Position numbers and translations under genes: made by a program. Positions 26,318-35,047 of a DNA stretch of 64,000 nt are shown piece by piece (the first letter of the stretch is position 1; every line of letters begins with the position of its first letter). The DNA lies in NCBI GenBank assembly GCA_021816885.1, contig JAKAWS010000002.1, forward strand, positions 16,718 through 80,717. Direction: 5' to 3'. The stretch comes from Microcaldota archaeon. GTDB taxonomy: Archaea > Micrarchaeota > Micrarchaeia > Micrarchaeales > Micrarchaeaceae. Under the pieces are notes generated by a model that was not told the origin of the DNA, searched no databases, and saw only the letters and a program-made list of their open reading frames with translations.

Positions 26318-27294
26318 TATCTCATCCTTATCGTCTTTGTGTTGTCGCCAAGCGTGTCTCTCAAAGTCGAACCTGTCAGTTTTATGAACACATCGTCAAG
26401 GGTTGGAAGGTGAAGCCCCACTGAATTGACCGGTATCTTCTCTTTGTCCAGCTCCGCAGATATCTTCGAGAGCATAAGCGTCGCGTTCTTCTCAATCACG
26501 CAAGTCACCTTATCGGAAGCGTTCTCGCTCTCCAGCCTGAATTTCGACTTCAGCATCTTGCGTATCCGCTCTATCTGGTCAACCTTCGCAGATATCTCAA
26601 GCACGTTCCCGTTCCCCACCATCCGCTTGAGCTCTGCCGGGGTGCCGTGCGCGATTATCTTGCCATGGTCTATTATCGATATCCTGTCGCACAAGGCATC
26701 CGCCTCTTCGAGGTACTGCGTTGTAAGTATGACTGTCAAGCCGCTATCGTTCAGCTCCTTTATTTTCTTCCACATAGAGACCCTGTTCTGTACATCGAGT
26801 CCAGTAGTGGGCTCGTCAAGTATGAGTATCTTGGGATTATGCATCATTGATCTAACCAGGTTCAGCCTCCTTTGCATCCCTCCAGAGAACGTCCCTGCCT
26901 TCACATTTCTGAACTTCTCCAGCCCGGATTCCCTTAGCGCCTCGTCTATATCTCTTCTGAGCTCTTCCTCATCTATATGGTACAGCCGGCCTGTTATCTC
27001 AAGGTTTTCCTCTGCCGTAAGGTCCTGATCGACTACCGTTTCCTGGGTCATAAATCCTATCATCATCTTTATCTTGCCGAGCTCTTTTCTGGTGTCAAGC
27101 CCGTTTATGGTTATCTTCCCGGATGTCTGCTCAAGCAGCCCGAGTATCATGTTTATGGCGGTGGTCTTGCCGGCACCATTCGGGCCAAGGATGCCGTATA
27201 TCTCTTTTCTCTGTATTCCTATGTCAATTCCATCTACGGCGACAAAGTCTCCGAATCGCATCACAACACCTTTGAGGTCGACAATGTTATCCAT
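26317..27294 (-). CDS. ABC transporter ATP-binding protein
   Basis: The 325-residue protein carries Walker A GPNGAGKTT near residues 38-46, the signature FSGGMQRRL near 137-145, Walker B ILILDEPTTGLD near 155-166 and the H-loop in the TTQYLEEADALCDR region (where Gln replaces the more common His). The C-terminal 80 residues are the usual DrrA-type extension. It powers the adjacent ABC-2 permease; the likely cargo is a lipid, drug or surface component. Confidence 0.93.
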   Translation of the reverse strand: MDNIVDLKGVVMRFGDFVAVDGIDIGIQRKEIYGILGPNGAGKTTAINMILGLLEQTSGKITINGLDTRKELGKIKMMIGFMTQETVVDQDLTAEENLEITGRLYHIDEEELRRDIDEALRESGLEKFRNVKAGTFSGGMQRRLNLVRSMMHNPKILILDEPTTGLDVQNRVSMWKKIKELNDSGLTVILTTQYLEEADALCDRISIIDHGKIIAHGTPAELKRMVGNGNVLEISAKVDQIERIRKMLKSKFRLESENASDKVTCVIEKNATLMLSKISAELDKEKIPVNSVGLHLPTLDDVFIKLTGSTLRDTLGDNTKTIRMR

Positions 27295-27295
27295 A

Positions 27296-27643
27296 TTATC
27301 TCTCCAGTATGCCTTTCAGCTCTTTGAAGATGGGAACCATCAATCGGTCCGCTTCCTGCAGCGCGCCTCTGCCGTTTCTCGTAAGCGAGTAATATCTGCG
27401 CCGCCCGCCATGTCCGGCCGCTTTTATCAAACCATCCTTCTCAAGCGAGGATATAGTATTATATACGTCATTTTTTATTTCGCCCTCGCCTTTTGTCACG
27501 AATCTCGACATCGCGATATCCTGCATATCCTTTATTATCTTGTAAGAGTATTCTTTTCCTTTGGCAAGTTTCTTGAGTATTATCAGCTTCATTATTATGT
27601 GCTTGAAATCCTTGCTCATGTGCATCTGTTTGCATGCCATCAA
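27296..27643 (-). CDS. PadR-family transcriptional regulator
   Basis: The 115-residue protein has a winged-helix domain of the PadR type: KLIILKKLAKGKEYSYKIIK, then NTISSLEKDGLI and RRRYYSLTRNGRGAL, with a short C-terminal helix. Proteins of this type repress exporter operons and respond to a small ligand. It is the first gene of the ABC operon and ends one base before the ATPase gene. An inverted repeat just upstream (27655-27672) is a likely self-binding site. Several ATG codons (27643, 27640, 27622) compete for the start. Confidence 0.8.
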   Translation of the reverse strand: MMACKQMHMSKDFKHIIMKLIILKKLAKGKEYSYKIIKDMQDIAMSRFVTKGEGEIKNDVYNTISSLEKDGLIKAAGHGGRRRYYSLTRNGRGALQEADRLMVPIFKELKGILER

Positions 27644-27654
27644 TAAACCACTGG

Positions 27655-27672
27655 TAGTTTGATTTTAAACTA
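27655..27672 (-). promoter_or_regulatory. Inverted repeat upstream of padR (possible operator)
   Basis: TAGTTT and AAACTA form perfect 6-bp arms around GATTTT, 12 bases before the first padR start. Position and symmetry suit autoregulation of the exporter operon; binding is inferred. Confidence 0.4.
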
Positions 27673-27721
27673 TCTGATATGGTAAAAAGGATTATAAACA
27701 TGATGCTCGCAGAACGGGAGC

Positions 27722-29191
27722 TCAGAGCGTCCCGTTCTCAGAGGCAAAGAGGAAGAGGCCTTCATGTTTCCTAGTTATCTCGCTAGGCCTCACTCCGTAT
27801 ACTGCCTTTATACCTTTTTTGCTGGCAGTGTCTGTGAGCCTCTGGGTTATTATGCCATCGAAGACGATTGCATGCACATTATCCATTCCTTCAACAGTAT
27901 GGATAAGCTCGCGCACCGGCACCTCCGCTAGGACGCTTCCGTCCTTGGCGTATAGTCTGCCCCTGAGGGTGCTCTTGAGCTCGTCCAGCGCATCGGTATA
28001 CTTATTCTCTGGACCAGGGGTGGGGGAAGAAGCTGCCCCTGTGTCTTCCGCTCCAAAATCCACGCTTTCAACGCTATCAGAATCGATATCTTCTATACCT
28101 GCGCCTGCATTGTGAGCCCGATCTTCGCGCTCAGTCGGCGCACGCCTTTCCCTCTGCTTTCCTCTAAGATTCTCGACTATCTGCATCGGGCTGGATATTC
28201 GTTCCTGTTGTTCGCGCACTTGCTCGTGAGTATGTTCGACATGCTCTCCCATGAGCTCCCTGTCGCGCTCCCTTTCTTTGGACTCCTCCCTTTCCCTAAA
28301 TTGATTCCTTCCGTTCCTTGCGCCTTTCGAGTAGATATCTTCTTTCCTTGCCCTTGCAGCCGCGGCAGCCTGGTCTGCCGGAACTCTAAACCTCATAGAC
28401 CTTATTATCTCCTTTCTTGTAAGCTCCTCTACTTCCTTTCCATCGGGAGCCCTGCACACGAAGTCTATCTCGGCGTCCATCGCCACGAGCCCATTCAGTA
28501 TCATGTCGCCGCCCCTATCTCCGTCGAGGAAGACGGTCACGTCTTTCTGTTTGCACAACTCTATTATGCTTCTGGGGATATGTCCAGAAGCGCCGCCAAT
28601 CGCTATGCAGTTCGTTATGTCGTTTCTCAGCAGGTTTATCACATCCGCCCGACCCTCTACTAGTATTACCTCATCGCTCTTCGCGATGTCGGGTCCTGCC
28701 GGAAGCTTGTCCTCCCCGTATATACCAACTGTGCTGGATTTTACCTCAGCTTCGACTATCTCGCTTATCTCTTTGCTGTCGGGGATTGTCGTGTTAAGCA
28801 TCTTCTTGACAAGTTCCTTAGCCCTGTTTATGACTCTGTTCCTCTTCTCGTTTCTTGTATCGTCTATCTTGAGCACATTGAAGGAGGTTTCAAACGGTCC
28901 GACTCTGTCTACTGCTTCTATCGCAGCTGCGAGTATGCATGTCTCTACCCTTCCCAGTGAAGAGGGCAGTATCAAAGTGCCGGATGTCTTGTTCTTGCTT
29001 GTAGAGACGTCTATCTCTATCCTTCCTATCTTCCCGTTCTTCTGGAGTTCTCTAAGGTCCAGGTCGGCCCCAAGAAGTCCTTCTGTCTGCCCGAATACTG
29101 CTCCTATTATGTCTGGTTTCTCCACAACCCCAGAAATCTCAAATCTCGCTTCTACCATGTATTTAACTATGTCAATGTATGTCTTTGCCAT
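27722..29191 (-). CDS. dnaG: Archaeal DnaG-like primase
   Basis: The 489-residue protein matches archaeal DnaG: N-terminal domain to about 160, then a Toprim domain with the glutamate in VILVEGRADVINLL near residues 171-184 and acidic residues in VFLDGDRGGDM near 215-225. Archaeal DnaG can make short RNAs and is also associated with the exosome. A low-complexity charged region (about 270-390) links to a conserved C-terminal part (VRELIHTVEGMDNVHAIVFD). The upstream GGTGTAAC is a suitable ribosome binding site. Confidence 0.93.
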   Translation of the reverse strand: MAKTYIDIVKYMVEARFEISGVVEKPDIIGAVFGQTEGLLGADLDLRELQKNGKIGRIEIDVSTSKNKTSGTLILPSSLGRVETCILAAAIEAVDRVGPFETSFNVLKIDDTRNEKRNRVINRAKELVKKMLNTTIPDSKEISEIVEAEVKSSTVGIYGEDKLPAGPDIAKSDEVILVEGRADVINLLRNDITNCIAIGGASGHIPRSIIELCKQKDVTVFLDGDRGGDMILNGLVAMDAEIDFVCRAPDGKEVEELTRKEIIRSMRFRVPADQAAAAARARKEDIYSKGARNGRNQFREREESKERERDRELMGEHVEHTHEQVREQQERISSPMQIVENLRGKQRERRAPTEREDRAHNAGAGIEDIDSDSVESVDFGAEDTGAASSPTPGPENKYTDALDELKSTLRGRLYAKDGSVLAEVPVRELIHTVEGMDNVHAIVFDGIITQRLTDTASKKGIKAVYGVRPSEITRKHEGLFLFASENGTL

Positions 29192-29408
29192 TGTTACACC
29201 TAACGGACGGGCAAATGCCTTGAAGGAATAGTACGCTTAAGTCTCCGTTATCCGGATATGGCTATCGCTGGTGAATATGCCTGTAAAAGAATACTTAACA
29301 AACTAGCATTTTTCATGCATAACATATTAACACGGTAACTCTGCTTAAACCTACTACCTACATCCAATATTACTACCAGAAATAAGTATAAAAGGCTTCT
29401 CTTTACCT

Positions 29409-29798
29409 CTATTTCAGGACTATGGTCTCGAACCTTCTGTTGAGCTCTACTGCGCTCTTCATTGTGACAGTATAGTTCATCTCTTTCCGCTCCATCTCTT
29501 CAAGCCTCACGAAGAACCAGCCCCCCCTCTTTACCCTCCATGCGATGAACGTCTCCATGGAGGTGTTCTCTTTCCATCTCATCAGGCACTCAAACTTCTC
29601 TATGTCTATGCTCAGGCTGCCCCTGTCCCAGGCCTTGCACTCAAACGCAAATCCCTTTCCATTCTTGTATGATATTATGTCAGGGCTTATCGAATTGACT
29701 CCAGAGCCAGCAGAGCGCATAACAGAATATCCATTCTGGAGGAACATGCCTATAAGTTCCCGTTCGCTGCGAGCTCCCTTCACATACCTATTCAACAA
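29409..29798 (-). CDS. hjc: Holliday junction resolvase Hjc
   Basis: The 129-residue nuclease cuts four-way DNA junctions during recombination. It shows the archaeal Hjc motif set: KGARSERELIGMF with the first Glu near 13, SGVNSISPDIISYKNG with the Asp near 39, and FAFECKAW with Glu-x-Lys near 53-55. It lies between dnaG and a Hef-type helicase on the same strand, in a DNA replication and repair neighbourhood. Confidence 0.93.
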   Translation of the reverse strand: MLNRYVKGARSERELIGMFLQNGYSVMRSAGSGVNSISPDIISYKNGKGFAFECKAWDRGSLSIDIEKFECLMRWKENTSMETFIAWRVKRGGWFFVRLEEMERKEMNYTVTMKSAVELNRRFETIVLK

Positions 29799-29841
29799 GA
29801 CACCGGATAACTAGGTCGGAAAAAGAATAAATACCCGAATG

Positions 29842-31392
29842 TCAGATAAGCCTGGACTGCCGGCTCTCAACAGAATCGTTCCGGTCCAGCTTGTATTTCA
29901 TCTCCTCTAATATTTCCATCATCTTCTTCTCCCTCATCCGCGACACCATCAAATACGTCTCGTCTTTTGTGCCCCGCGTGACTAACACCACCACGTCGCC
30001 GAACCTGATTCTGCCAGTCCTGCCCTTCCGCTGTATGTTCCTGATCGCGCTGGGAACGGGCTCATAGAATATGACCGCATCGACAATCGGTATGTCAAGC
30101 CCTTCTTCTCCTATCGATGTGGAGACGAGCACATCGAACTTCCCGTTCCTGAAGTCGGAGATAGTGGCGTTCTGCTGGCTGACAGTCACGCCATCTTTCT
30201 TCCCTATGAAAGCCTCCGCCAGTATCCCGCTGTTCTTCAGCACATCTGTTATCTTCTTTATAGTGGAGCGGTACTGTGCGAATATTATTGCGCGCTTCCC
30301 GGCAAAATCATTTTTTAGGATATCCACAAGCATATGTATCTTCGGATGCTCTTCACCGGAAGAGAGCGCAGACTTCGCATCTTCTACGCATTTTGATATC
30401 TCCTCGTTGTTCAATATGCTTGCTACTCCCTTGCTCTTCTTCTCGCGCGCCGCAAGGGAGTCCATATAGCTGCAAAACGGGAAGAGCCCTTCGGTAGTGA
30501 GCAGGTCAAGCGCATGCGAGAGGTTCAGCACATAGACGTAATTGAACACAGCGCCGAACTTGTAGTTTTTTGCCTCTATCCTGTCTATCGCCCTTCCCAT
30601 CTCGATAAGCCTTCCTTTCGGCATTCCATCAAAACCCTTGAACTGGCTTATGCCTATTTGGTATAGTTTCATCAGATGCTTATCCACATCCGGCTTTATC
30701 ACTCGCTCTATCCTGCTTATCGTATCTCCCTTGTCTACGTATATAGTGCGCATCCTCTTTCCTTTTATATACGGAGCTACATCAAGATCAGAGCTGGTCC
30801 TTGCCTCTATGGTCCGTATCCCCAATATGCTGATAAGTTCCTTTATCTTCTTTCTGTCGCTTCCCGGAGAAGCGGTAAGCCCAATTATCTGTATCCCCAA
30901 GAGCTTGCATCCCTCTGCCACGTATGTATACGCGTACCTTCCTATCGACCTATGGCACTCATCGAAGATCACAAGGCCTACTCCGTCAAGAGAGACGTTC
31001 CCGGATTTGAGGTCGTTGGCCATGGTCTGGGGAGTCGCAACTATTACCATAGAATCCTCCCAAATCTGCTTGCGCCTGGCCGACCTGACTTCTCCTGTAA
31101 GGAGTGCGATAGTCCCAGATTCCACGTCAAGGAAAGAACTTATCGAAGAGAAGTGTTGTTCGCTAAGGGGTTTGGTGGGCGCGAGGAAGACCACCTTCTT
31201 TTCGGAATAAAGGATGCGCGCAGCAGCGAATACCGCAATCAGTGTCTTTCCGAGGCCGGTAGGCAGCACCACAAGCGTGTTCTTTCCTGAAGATATCGTC
31301 TTTATTATGTTTGCCTGGTAATCTCTAACTTCGAGTCCCTCTGTCTTGACGAGTCTTGCATAGTCTCCGAGCTCGTCCCATCTCTCAAGCAT
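29842..31392 (-). CDS. hef: Hef/FANCM-type SF2 helicase without nuclease domain
   Basis: The 516-residue protein has the helicase motifs PTGLGKT (near 41-47), FDECHR (near 142-147), a TASPG motif III, and motif VI in IQRKGRTGRI. The FANCM-like helical insert between the two RecA domains is present. Archaeal Hef (about 750 residues) carries an XPF-type nuclease domain after the helicase; here the protein ends soon after motif VI. It probably remodels stalled forks or junctions, perhaps handing them to the adjacent Hjc. The nuclease may be encoded separately elsewhere. Confidence 0.88.
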   Translation of the reverse strand: MLERWDELGDYARLVKTEGLEVRDYQANIIKTISSGKNTLVVLPTGLGKTLIAVFAAARILYSEKKVVFLAPTKPLSEQHFSSISSFLDVESGTIALLTGEVRSARRKQIWEDSMVIVATPQTMANDLKSGNVSLDGVGLVIFDECHRSIGRYAYTYVAEGCKLLGIQIIGLTASPGSDRKKIKELISILGIRTIEARTSSDLDVAPYIKGKRMRTIYVDKGDTISRIERVIKPDVDKHLMKLYQIGISQFKGFDGMPKGRLIEMGRAIDRIEAKNYKFGAVFNYVYVLNLSHALDLLTTEGLFPFCSYMDSLAAREKKSKGVASILNNEEISKCVEDAKSALSSGEEHPKIHMLVDILKNDFAGKRAIIFAQYRSTIKKITDVLKNSGILAEAFIGKKDGVTVSQQNATISDFRNGKFDVLVSTSIGEEGLDIPIVDAVIFYEPVPSAIRNIQRKGRTGRIRFGDVVVLVTRGTKDETYLMVSRMREKKMMEILEEMKYKLDRNDSVESRQSRLI

Positions 31393-31451
31393 TAAAATCC
31401 TAATAAAACCTCTCGGAAAGTATAAAAAGGGGCATCAACAATCAGTATTGC

Positions 31452-31538
31452 GCCGCAATAGCTCAGTGGGAGAGCGTCCGGCTGAAGCGCTTATGCTCAG
31501 ATACCGGAATGTCGCAGGTTCAAATCCTGCTTGCGGCA
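31452..31538 (+). tRNA. tRNA-Phe (GAA) with a 15-nt intron
   Basis: The acceptor stem GCCGCAA/TTGCGGC, D stem GCTC/GAGC, anticodon stem TCCGG/CCGGA and T stem GCAGG/CCTGC all pair. The anticodon loop is CTGAAG-A with anticodon GAA. Between G37 and A38 lies CGCTTATGCTCAGAT (31488-31502). The bases CTGA and TCAG form the 4-bp central helix and AGC and ATA the two 3-nt bulges of a bulge-helix-bulge, so cutting in each bulge gives exactly this intron. No CCA is encoded. A TATA box (TATAAAAAGG, 31421-31430) lies about 24 bases upstream. Confidence 0.95.
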
Positions 31539-31882
31539 TCGGGTTTCTATGATGTCAAACCGATAGCAGGCTAAACTAGGTACATGCATTCTACTAAATT
31601 TAAAGTCTACTTATAATTTAGTAAGGTTAAATACATCATTGATTTATAATTTATAAGTAGAAACACGCCATATAGCGTATATACTTCGATATAACGCTGT
31701 GAACCATTGCACACCGAACAATGTAAATCTGGCAGGCAACTTTGTGTCGAGATCCTGGCTGTGGTATGGCTCTTAATAATAAAACGATACGCCCCATCGG
31801 TCGTTTCAAATTACATGCCGCTTCCGGGCAGAATTGGCTTTATAAGCAAAGTCGCTACCTGCAAAACACTTAAATACCTCAG
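31539..31882. other. Gene-free stretch with an 11-bp inverted repeat and hairpin
   Basis: TCTACTTATAA (31606-31616) and TTATAAGTAGA (31651-31661) are perfect inverted copies, and between them lies a TATA-like GGTTAAATACATC. Downstream, AGCGTATATA and ATATAACGCT around CTTCG form another near-perfect hairpin. A further TATA-like CACTTAAATACC (31868-31879) serves the gene at 31883. The rest holds no open frame; it may encode a small RNA under a repressor-type site. Confidence 0.35.
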
Positions 31883-32377
31883 ATGGGTAATAACTATGTT
31901 GGTATGGGTGCTGCTGTAAGCAACGGGCGATACGATTCGACTACCGAATCTATACTCAATACTTCTAGAGCTATAGTCAATCGGATATCTGAGATATCCA
32001 TGCAAGTACTTACAAATGAACTGGAAGAACTTCTAGAATGCAAAGATGTAAACGAGAACATACCGAATGGGGTTATGCTCTACATCCATGTTGCTACATT
32101 CCTGAACTTTTCGGCTAGGCCGATAAACAAGGAGAACATCTCAAATGTCGTCAAGAGCCTCGGAGTCGAGCCGAACGAGAAAATGATAAGAGTACTGGTA
32201 GATAATAACATGCGCAGCCATCTCATTTACGTCTATGCTACATATCTGCTCTTAGCTGTGGGAATAATGCCAGAAAAGGAGAGCATAAAAAAGGTCGTCG
32301 AGGCCATAGGCGAGTCTGTCGATGACAAGGCAGCCAGAGAGGCAAAATACCTTATCGAAACCATACAGAACATATAG
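31883..32377 (+). CDS. Protein with two tandem L12/P1-like N-terminal domains
   Basis: The 164-residue protein has a 55-residue polar N-terminus, then two units of about 48 residues that both resemble the helical dimerisation domain of archaeal ribosomal protein L12 (P1). The first reads LYIHVATFLNFSARPINKEN then ISNVVKSLGVEPNEKM; the second reads IYVYATYLLLAVGIMPEKES then IKKVVEAIGESVDDKA. The hinge and the acidic C-terminal tail that recruits translation factors are missing. In ribosomal L12 two such domains from two chains pair on the L10 stalk; here both are in one chain. It may occupy or regulate the stalk, or be a new protein using the fold. Start 31883 or 31904. Confidence 0.6.
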   Translation: MGNNYVGMGAAVSNGRYDSTTESILNTSRAIVNRISEISMQVLTNELEELLECKDVNENIPNGVMLYIHVATFLNFSARPINKENISNVVKSLGVEPNEKMIRVLVDNNMRSHLIYVYATYLLLAVGIMPEKESIKKVVEAIGESVDDKAAREAKYLIETIQNI

Positions 32378-32439
32378 CCATTATCAGTTGCTCAGAACCT
32401 ATCTACATTATCAATCATCCGTTCCGGCTCTTTCTTTGA

Positions 32440-33447
32440 TTATTTTTCGAACTTGAGAATGCGGTTCTCAGCAGCGTCTCTGTCTGAGCAGAGAAGCGCC
32501 ACCTTGCTGTTTTTGTCATATTCCGTTAATATATATCCGGAAAGCGCAGCAACCCGCTCCGCGAACGCAAGTATCTCATCCTTTACTGGCATTTGGTCAT
32601 ATGATAGGTTCCGCTTCGGATTTCTTGCGCCCCCTACGTATACGAAGCCCTTGAGCTCCACATAGTGAGGCTTTCCCCTCCTTATCAGCTCTGCATACCC
32701 ATCCTCGCCGATCAGATTTAATCCCTTTATAAGGGTCAGGCGGAATACTCTTCTGGTATCCATACTAGAGAACACATCAAGGAACCTGTTGAATCCATCC
32801 CAGGACGCGTTGAGCGACTTCGGCCTTGTGATCCTGTCATAAAGCTCCTTGTTTGGAGCTTGCACAGACACGTAAAGCTGAGTTGGCATTACTGTAAGCT
32901 TCTTTAGCGCGTTGAGCATTGTCCCGTTAGTGACAAGGAAAGTGCTTATCTTCCTTCTATGGAATTCCGATAGCAATTCATTCATCTTTGGATAAAAGAG
33001 GGGCTCGCCGGTAAGGCCGAGCGCGACGTGTGCCGGTTCGTCAGATTCCTTCCATCTATCCATATTGACCTTTTTGTTTCCTTTATATCCGCTCACGATG
33101 CGCCTGTGCTCCTCCACAAGCCCGTCCACTATTGCAACGGGCTCGTCCCACTCTCCTGCATTCATCTCATTCCATCTGTATCCTTCCTCCTCTGGGATTA
33201 TTCTCCAGCAGAAGGAACAGGCAAGGTTGCAGCCTATGGCGCTCGTCGCCTGTATGCACCTCCAGCTCCTGATTCCGTAGAATGTGTTCTTGTAGCATGC
33301 ATGCCCTCCAAGCATGCTGCTTTTCGTATAACCGCATATCTTTGTAGCGGAGTGCCTACCGACAAAATGGTAGCCCTGCTTTCTCATCTTTGCGGCAAGC
33401 TCTTCCGGGACGCGAACTCTCTCCTCGGTAATAGCCAAATCGGGCAT
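32440..33447 (-). CDS. taw1: tRNA 4-demethylwyosine synthase TYW1 (Taw1)
   Basis: The 335-residue radical SAM enzyme makes the tricyclic base of wyosine on G37 of tRNA-Phe. The radical SAM cluster motif is CNLACSFC near residues 74-81, preceded by the archaeal second cluster cysteines (near KICGYTKSSMLGGHACYKN). The LTGEPLFYPKMNELLSEF region and the ELKGFVYVG segment are typical. It lies about 0.9 kb from the tRNA-Phe gene that is its substrate. Confidence 0.92.
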   Translation of the reverse strand: MPDLAITEERVRVPEELAAKMRKQGYHFVGRHSATKICGYTKSSMLGGHACYKNTFYGIRSWRCIQATSAIGCNLACSFCWRIIPEEEGYRWNEMNAGEWDEPVAIVDGLVEEHRRIVSGYKGNKKVNMDRWKESDEPAHVALGLTGEPLFYPKMNELLSEFHRRKISTFLVTNGTMLNALKKLTVMPTQLYVSVQAPNKELYDRITRPKSLNASWDGFNRFLDVFSSMDTRRVFRLTLIKGLNLIGEDGYAELIRRGKPHYVELKGFVYVGGARNPKRNLSYDQMPVKDEILAFAERVAALSGYILTEYDKNSKVALLCSDRDAAENRILKFEK

Positions 33448-33456
33448 AATCGCGCC

Positions 33457-34665
33457 TCAGTGATCTGTTAGTATCTTTATCCTTCTTTTATAAGACTTCC
33501 CGTACGCATTCTCTATCGCAGAGCTGATTGTAGCAATCTCCTCAGACACGCTTCTGATTTCCTGCTGAAGGCCCTTCTTTCTCTCTATCTCTACAGCGTT
33601 TTCCATGGACTTTGCGGTCTCTTTGTCAAGTTCTGCCTCCGCGCTTAGAAGCCTCTGTTCCATCCGCGTCCTTTCATTTTCCATCTTTTTCGTCTTTAGT
33701 ACCTTTTCGACAAGGCCAGGGTCGCATATCTTCGCTATATTGCCAAGGACGTCATCCTTGTTCTTAAGCTCTATCTCTCCTTTTCTTATTGCCTCGTCCA
33801 TTGAGAGTAGGTCTTCCCTCAATCGTTGGTAACTCTCGACACCGGATACTGTGTCTATGGGCCTTTCTATCGCATCACTAAGCTTGTTCTTTTTTCCGGT
33901 TACATGATCGTATTTTCTTGCAGGCCGCTCGAGCGGCAGGAATAACGCCAATATCTCGGTCGTCGGACCCTCTATAGATTCTGATAGATGAGACAGTTCG
34001 TCACGTATCTTTCTTGCCTCTTCCTTTGCCGCGGTCTCTGCTGTGTCATCTCTTTCATGTTTATCTATCCCCCTCTCTTCCATCTTTGCCTCTTCCAACA
34101 TCCTTACCAAATCAGACAGCCTAAAGGCAGAGTCTATCATGCGCTTATACTCCTCATAGGAATCCTTCTCTCTCTCCAGTTCGTACTCCAACTTAGATAT
34201 CGCCCTGTCAAGTTCAAGCGAAGCCTCTTTGAATCTCTCAAGGTGTTTCGCATAAGCCATAAAGACGCCTCTGAACGTGCCATTCGTCTTGAGCACCTTG
34301 TCTCTCTGCGCCTTGGCGGCGCCGAGTACTGCAGTATTACTTTCGTAAGTGTTGCGCGCCAAAGCAGGGCTGCCGGAATCGACTATGCCCCTAAGTGCTT
34401 TGATATAATTGGCTTTCTGCGATTCTATCAGGGAAGGGTCGACCTTCGAGTAGTAGTACTCCCTGTCTATATCTGGCTTTACGTTAATCTTCTCAAAGCT
34501 GCTGCACGCTTCCAAAAACATCTTCTGCGATCTATCTATTTTGGAGACCGCTTGCCTACACCTTTCAGAGAAGCCCGCCATTCTCGATTCGAAATCAGAG
34601 TTTAACATATCAGCGAGCTCAGAAAAGTGAACCTCCCTTACCTTATCCTTACCTCCAAATATCAC
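33457..34665 (-). CDS. Long coiled-coil protein
   Basis: The 402-residue protein is almost entirely charged helix with heptad-like spacing (for instance residues 150-200, 250-385). It begins MIFGGKDKVREVHFSELADM. There is no signal peptide, membrane segment or nucleotide-binding motif. Similar coiled-coil proteins of unknown function are common in archaeal genomes. It ends about ten bases before the taw1 start and is likely in the same transcript. Confidence 0.65.
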   Translation of the reverse strand: MIFGGKDKVREVHFSELADMLNSDFESRMAGFSERCRQAVSKIDRSQKMFLEACSSFEKINVKPDIDREYYYSKVDPSLIESQKANYIKALRGIVDSGSPALARNTYESNTAVLGAAKAQRDKVLKTNGTFRGVFMAYAKHLERFKEASLELDRAISKLEYELEREKDSYEEYKRMIDSAFRLSDLVRMLEEAKMEERGIDKHERDDTAETAAKEEARKIRDELSHLSESIEGPTTEILALFLPLERPARKYDHVTGKKNKLSDAIERPIDTVSGVESYQRLREDLLSMDEAIRKGEIELKNKDDVLGNIAKICDPGLVEKVLKTKKMENERTRMEQRLLSAEAELDKETAKSMENAVEIERKKGLQQEIRSVSEEIATISSAIENAYGKSYKRRIKILTDH

Positions 34666-34960
34666 AGAAATTCCTCATCTGGAAACCGCAAAAAAGCCAC
34701 ACACGAAACGGCCAACAGTTAAAAAATATATTTTCCTACCGCAATAGCTACATCCTCCAACGACTGAATGCCGTTGGCTTACAATGACATTCATTGCACA
34801 GTCAAAGTTCATATATCTTTGTTTCTGCATTTGCTTCCATCCTATCTTTAAAAGAGCGGTGTTTCCCCGCTATGCATTTACAACGATAAAATACATATAC
34901 TCTACGCGGCCGGCATACAGAAAGTATTAAATTACGATTGCGGAATAATTATCTGCATTT
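34666..34960. other. Gene-free stretch before tRNA-Gly
   Basis: Nearly 300 bases without a convincing frame. It includes AT-rich TATA-like elements for the minus-strand coiled-coil gene and for tRNA-Gly, and a weak hairpin (TGAATG and CATTCA near 34770-34795). I see no clear RNA gene. Confidence 0.3.
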
Positions 34961-35036
34961 GCGATCGTAGTCTAGCCTGGTAGGACATCGCCTTGCCAAG
35001 GCGGTAACCCGGGTCCAAATCCCGGCGGTCGCACCA
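34961..35036 (+). tRNA. tRNA-Gly (GCC)
   Basis: The acceptor stem GCGATCG/CGGTCGC (with one G-T pair), the anticodon arm with loop TTGCCAA and anticodon GCC, and the T arm CCGGG-TCCAAAT-CCCGG all form. Discriminator A is followed by an encoded CCA, unlike the other two tRNAs here. No intron. Confidence 0.93.
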
Positions 35037-35047
35037 ACGGTGATACA

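Noticed and set aside
26093..26413. 106-codon plus-strand open frame over the ABC gene junction
   Set aside because: Antisense to both ABC transporter genes and without support.
28112..29231. Two long plus-strand open frames
   Set aside because: Both are antisense to dnaG with its Toprim motifs; no ribosome binding site or promoter supports them.
33988..34605. 205-codon plus-strand open frame
   Set aside because: Antisense shadow of the long coiled-coil protein; such proteins often leave long open frames on the other strand.
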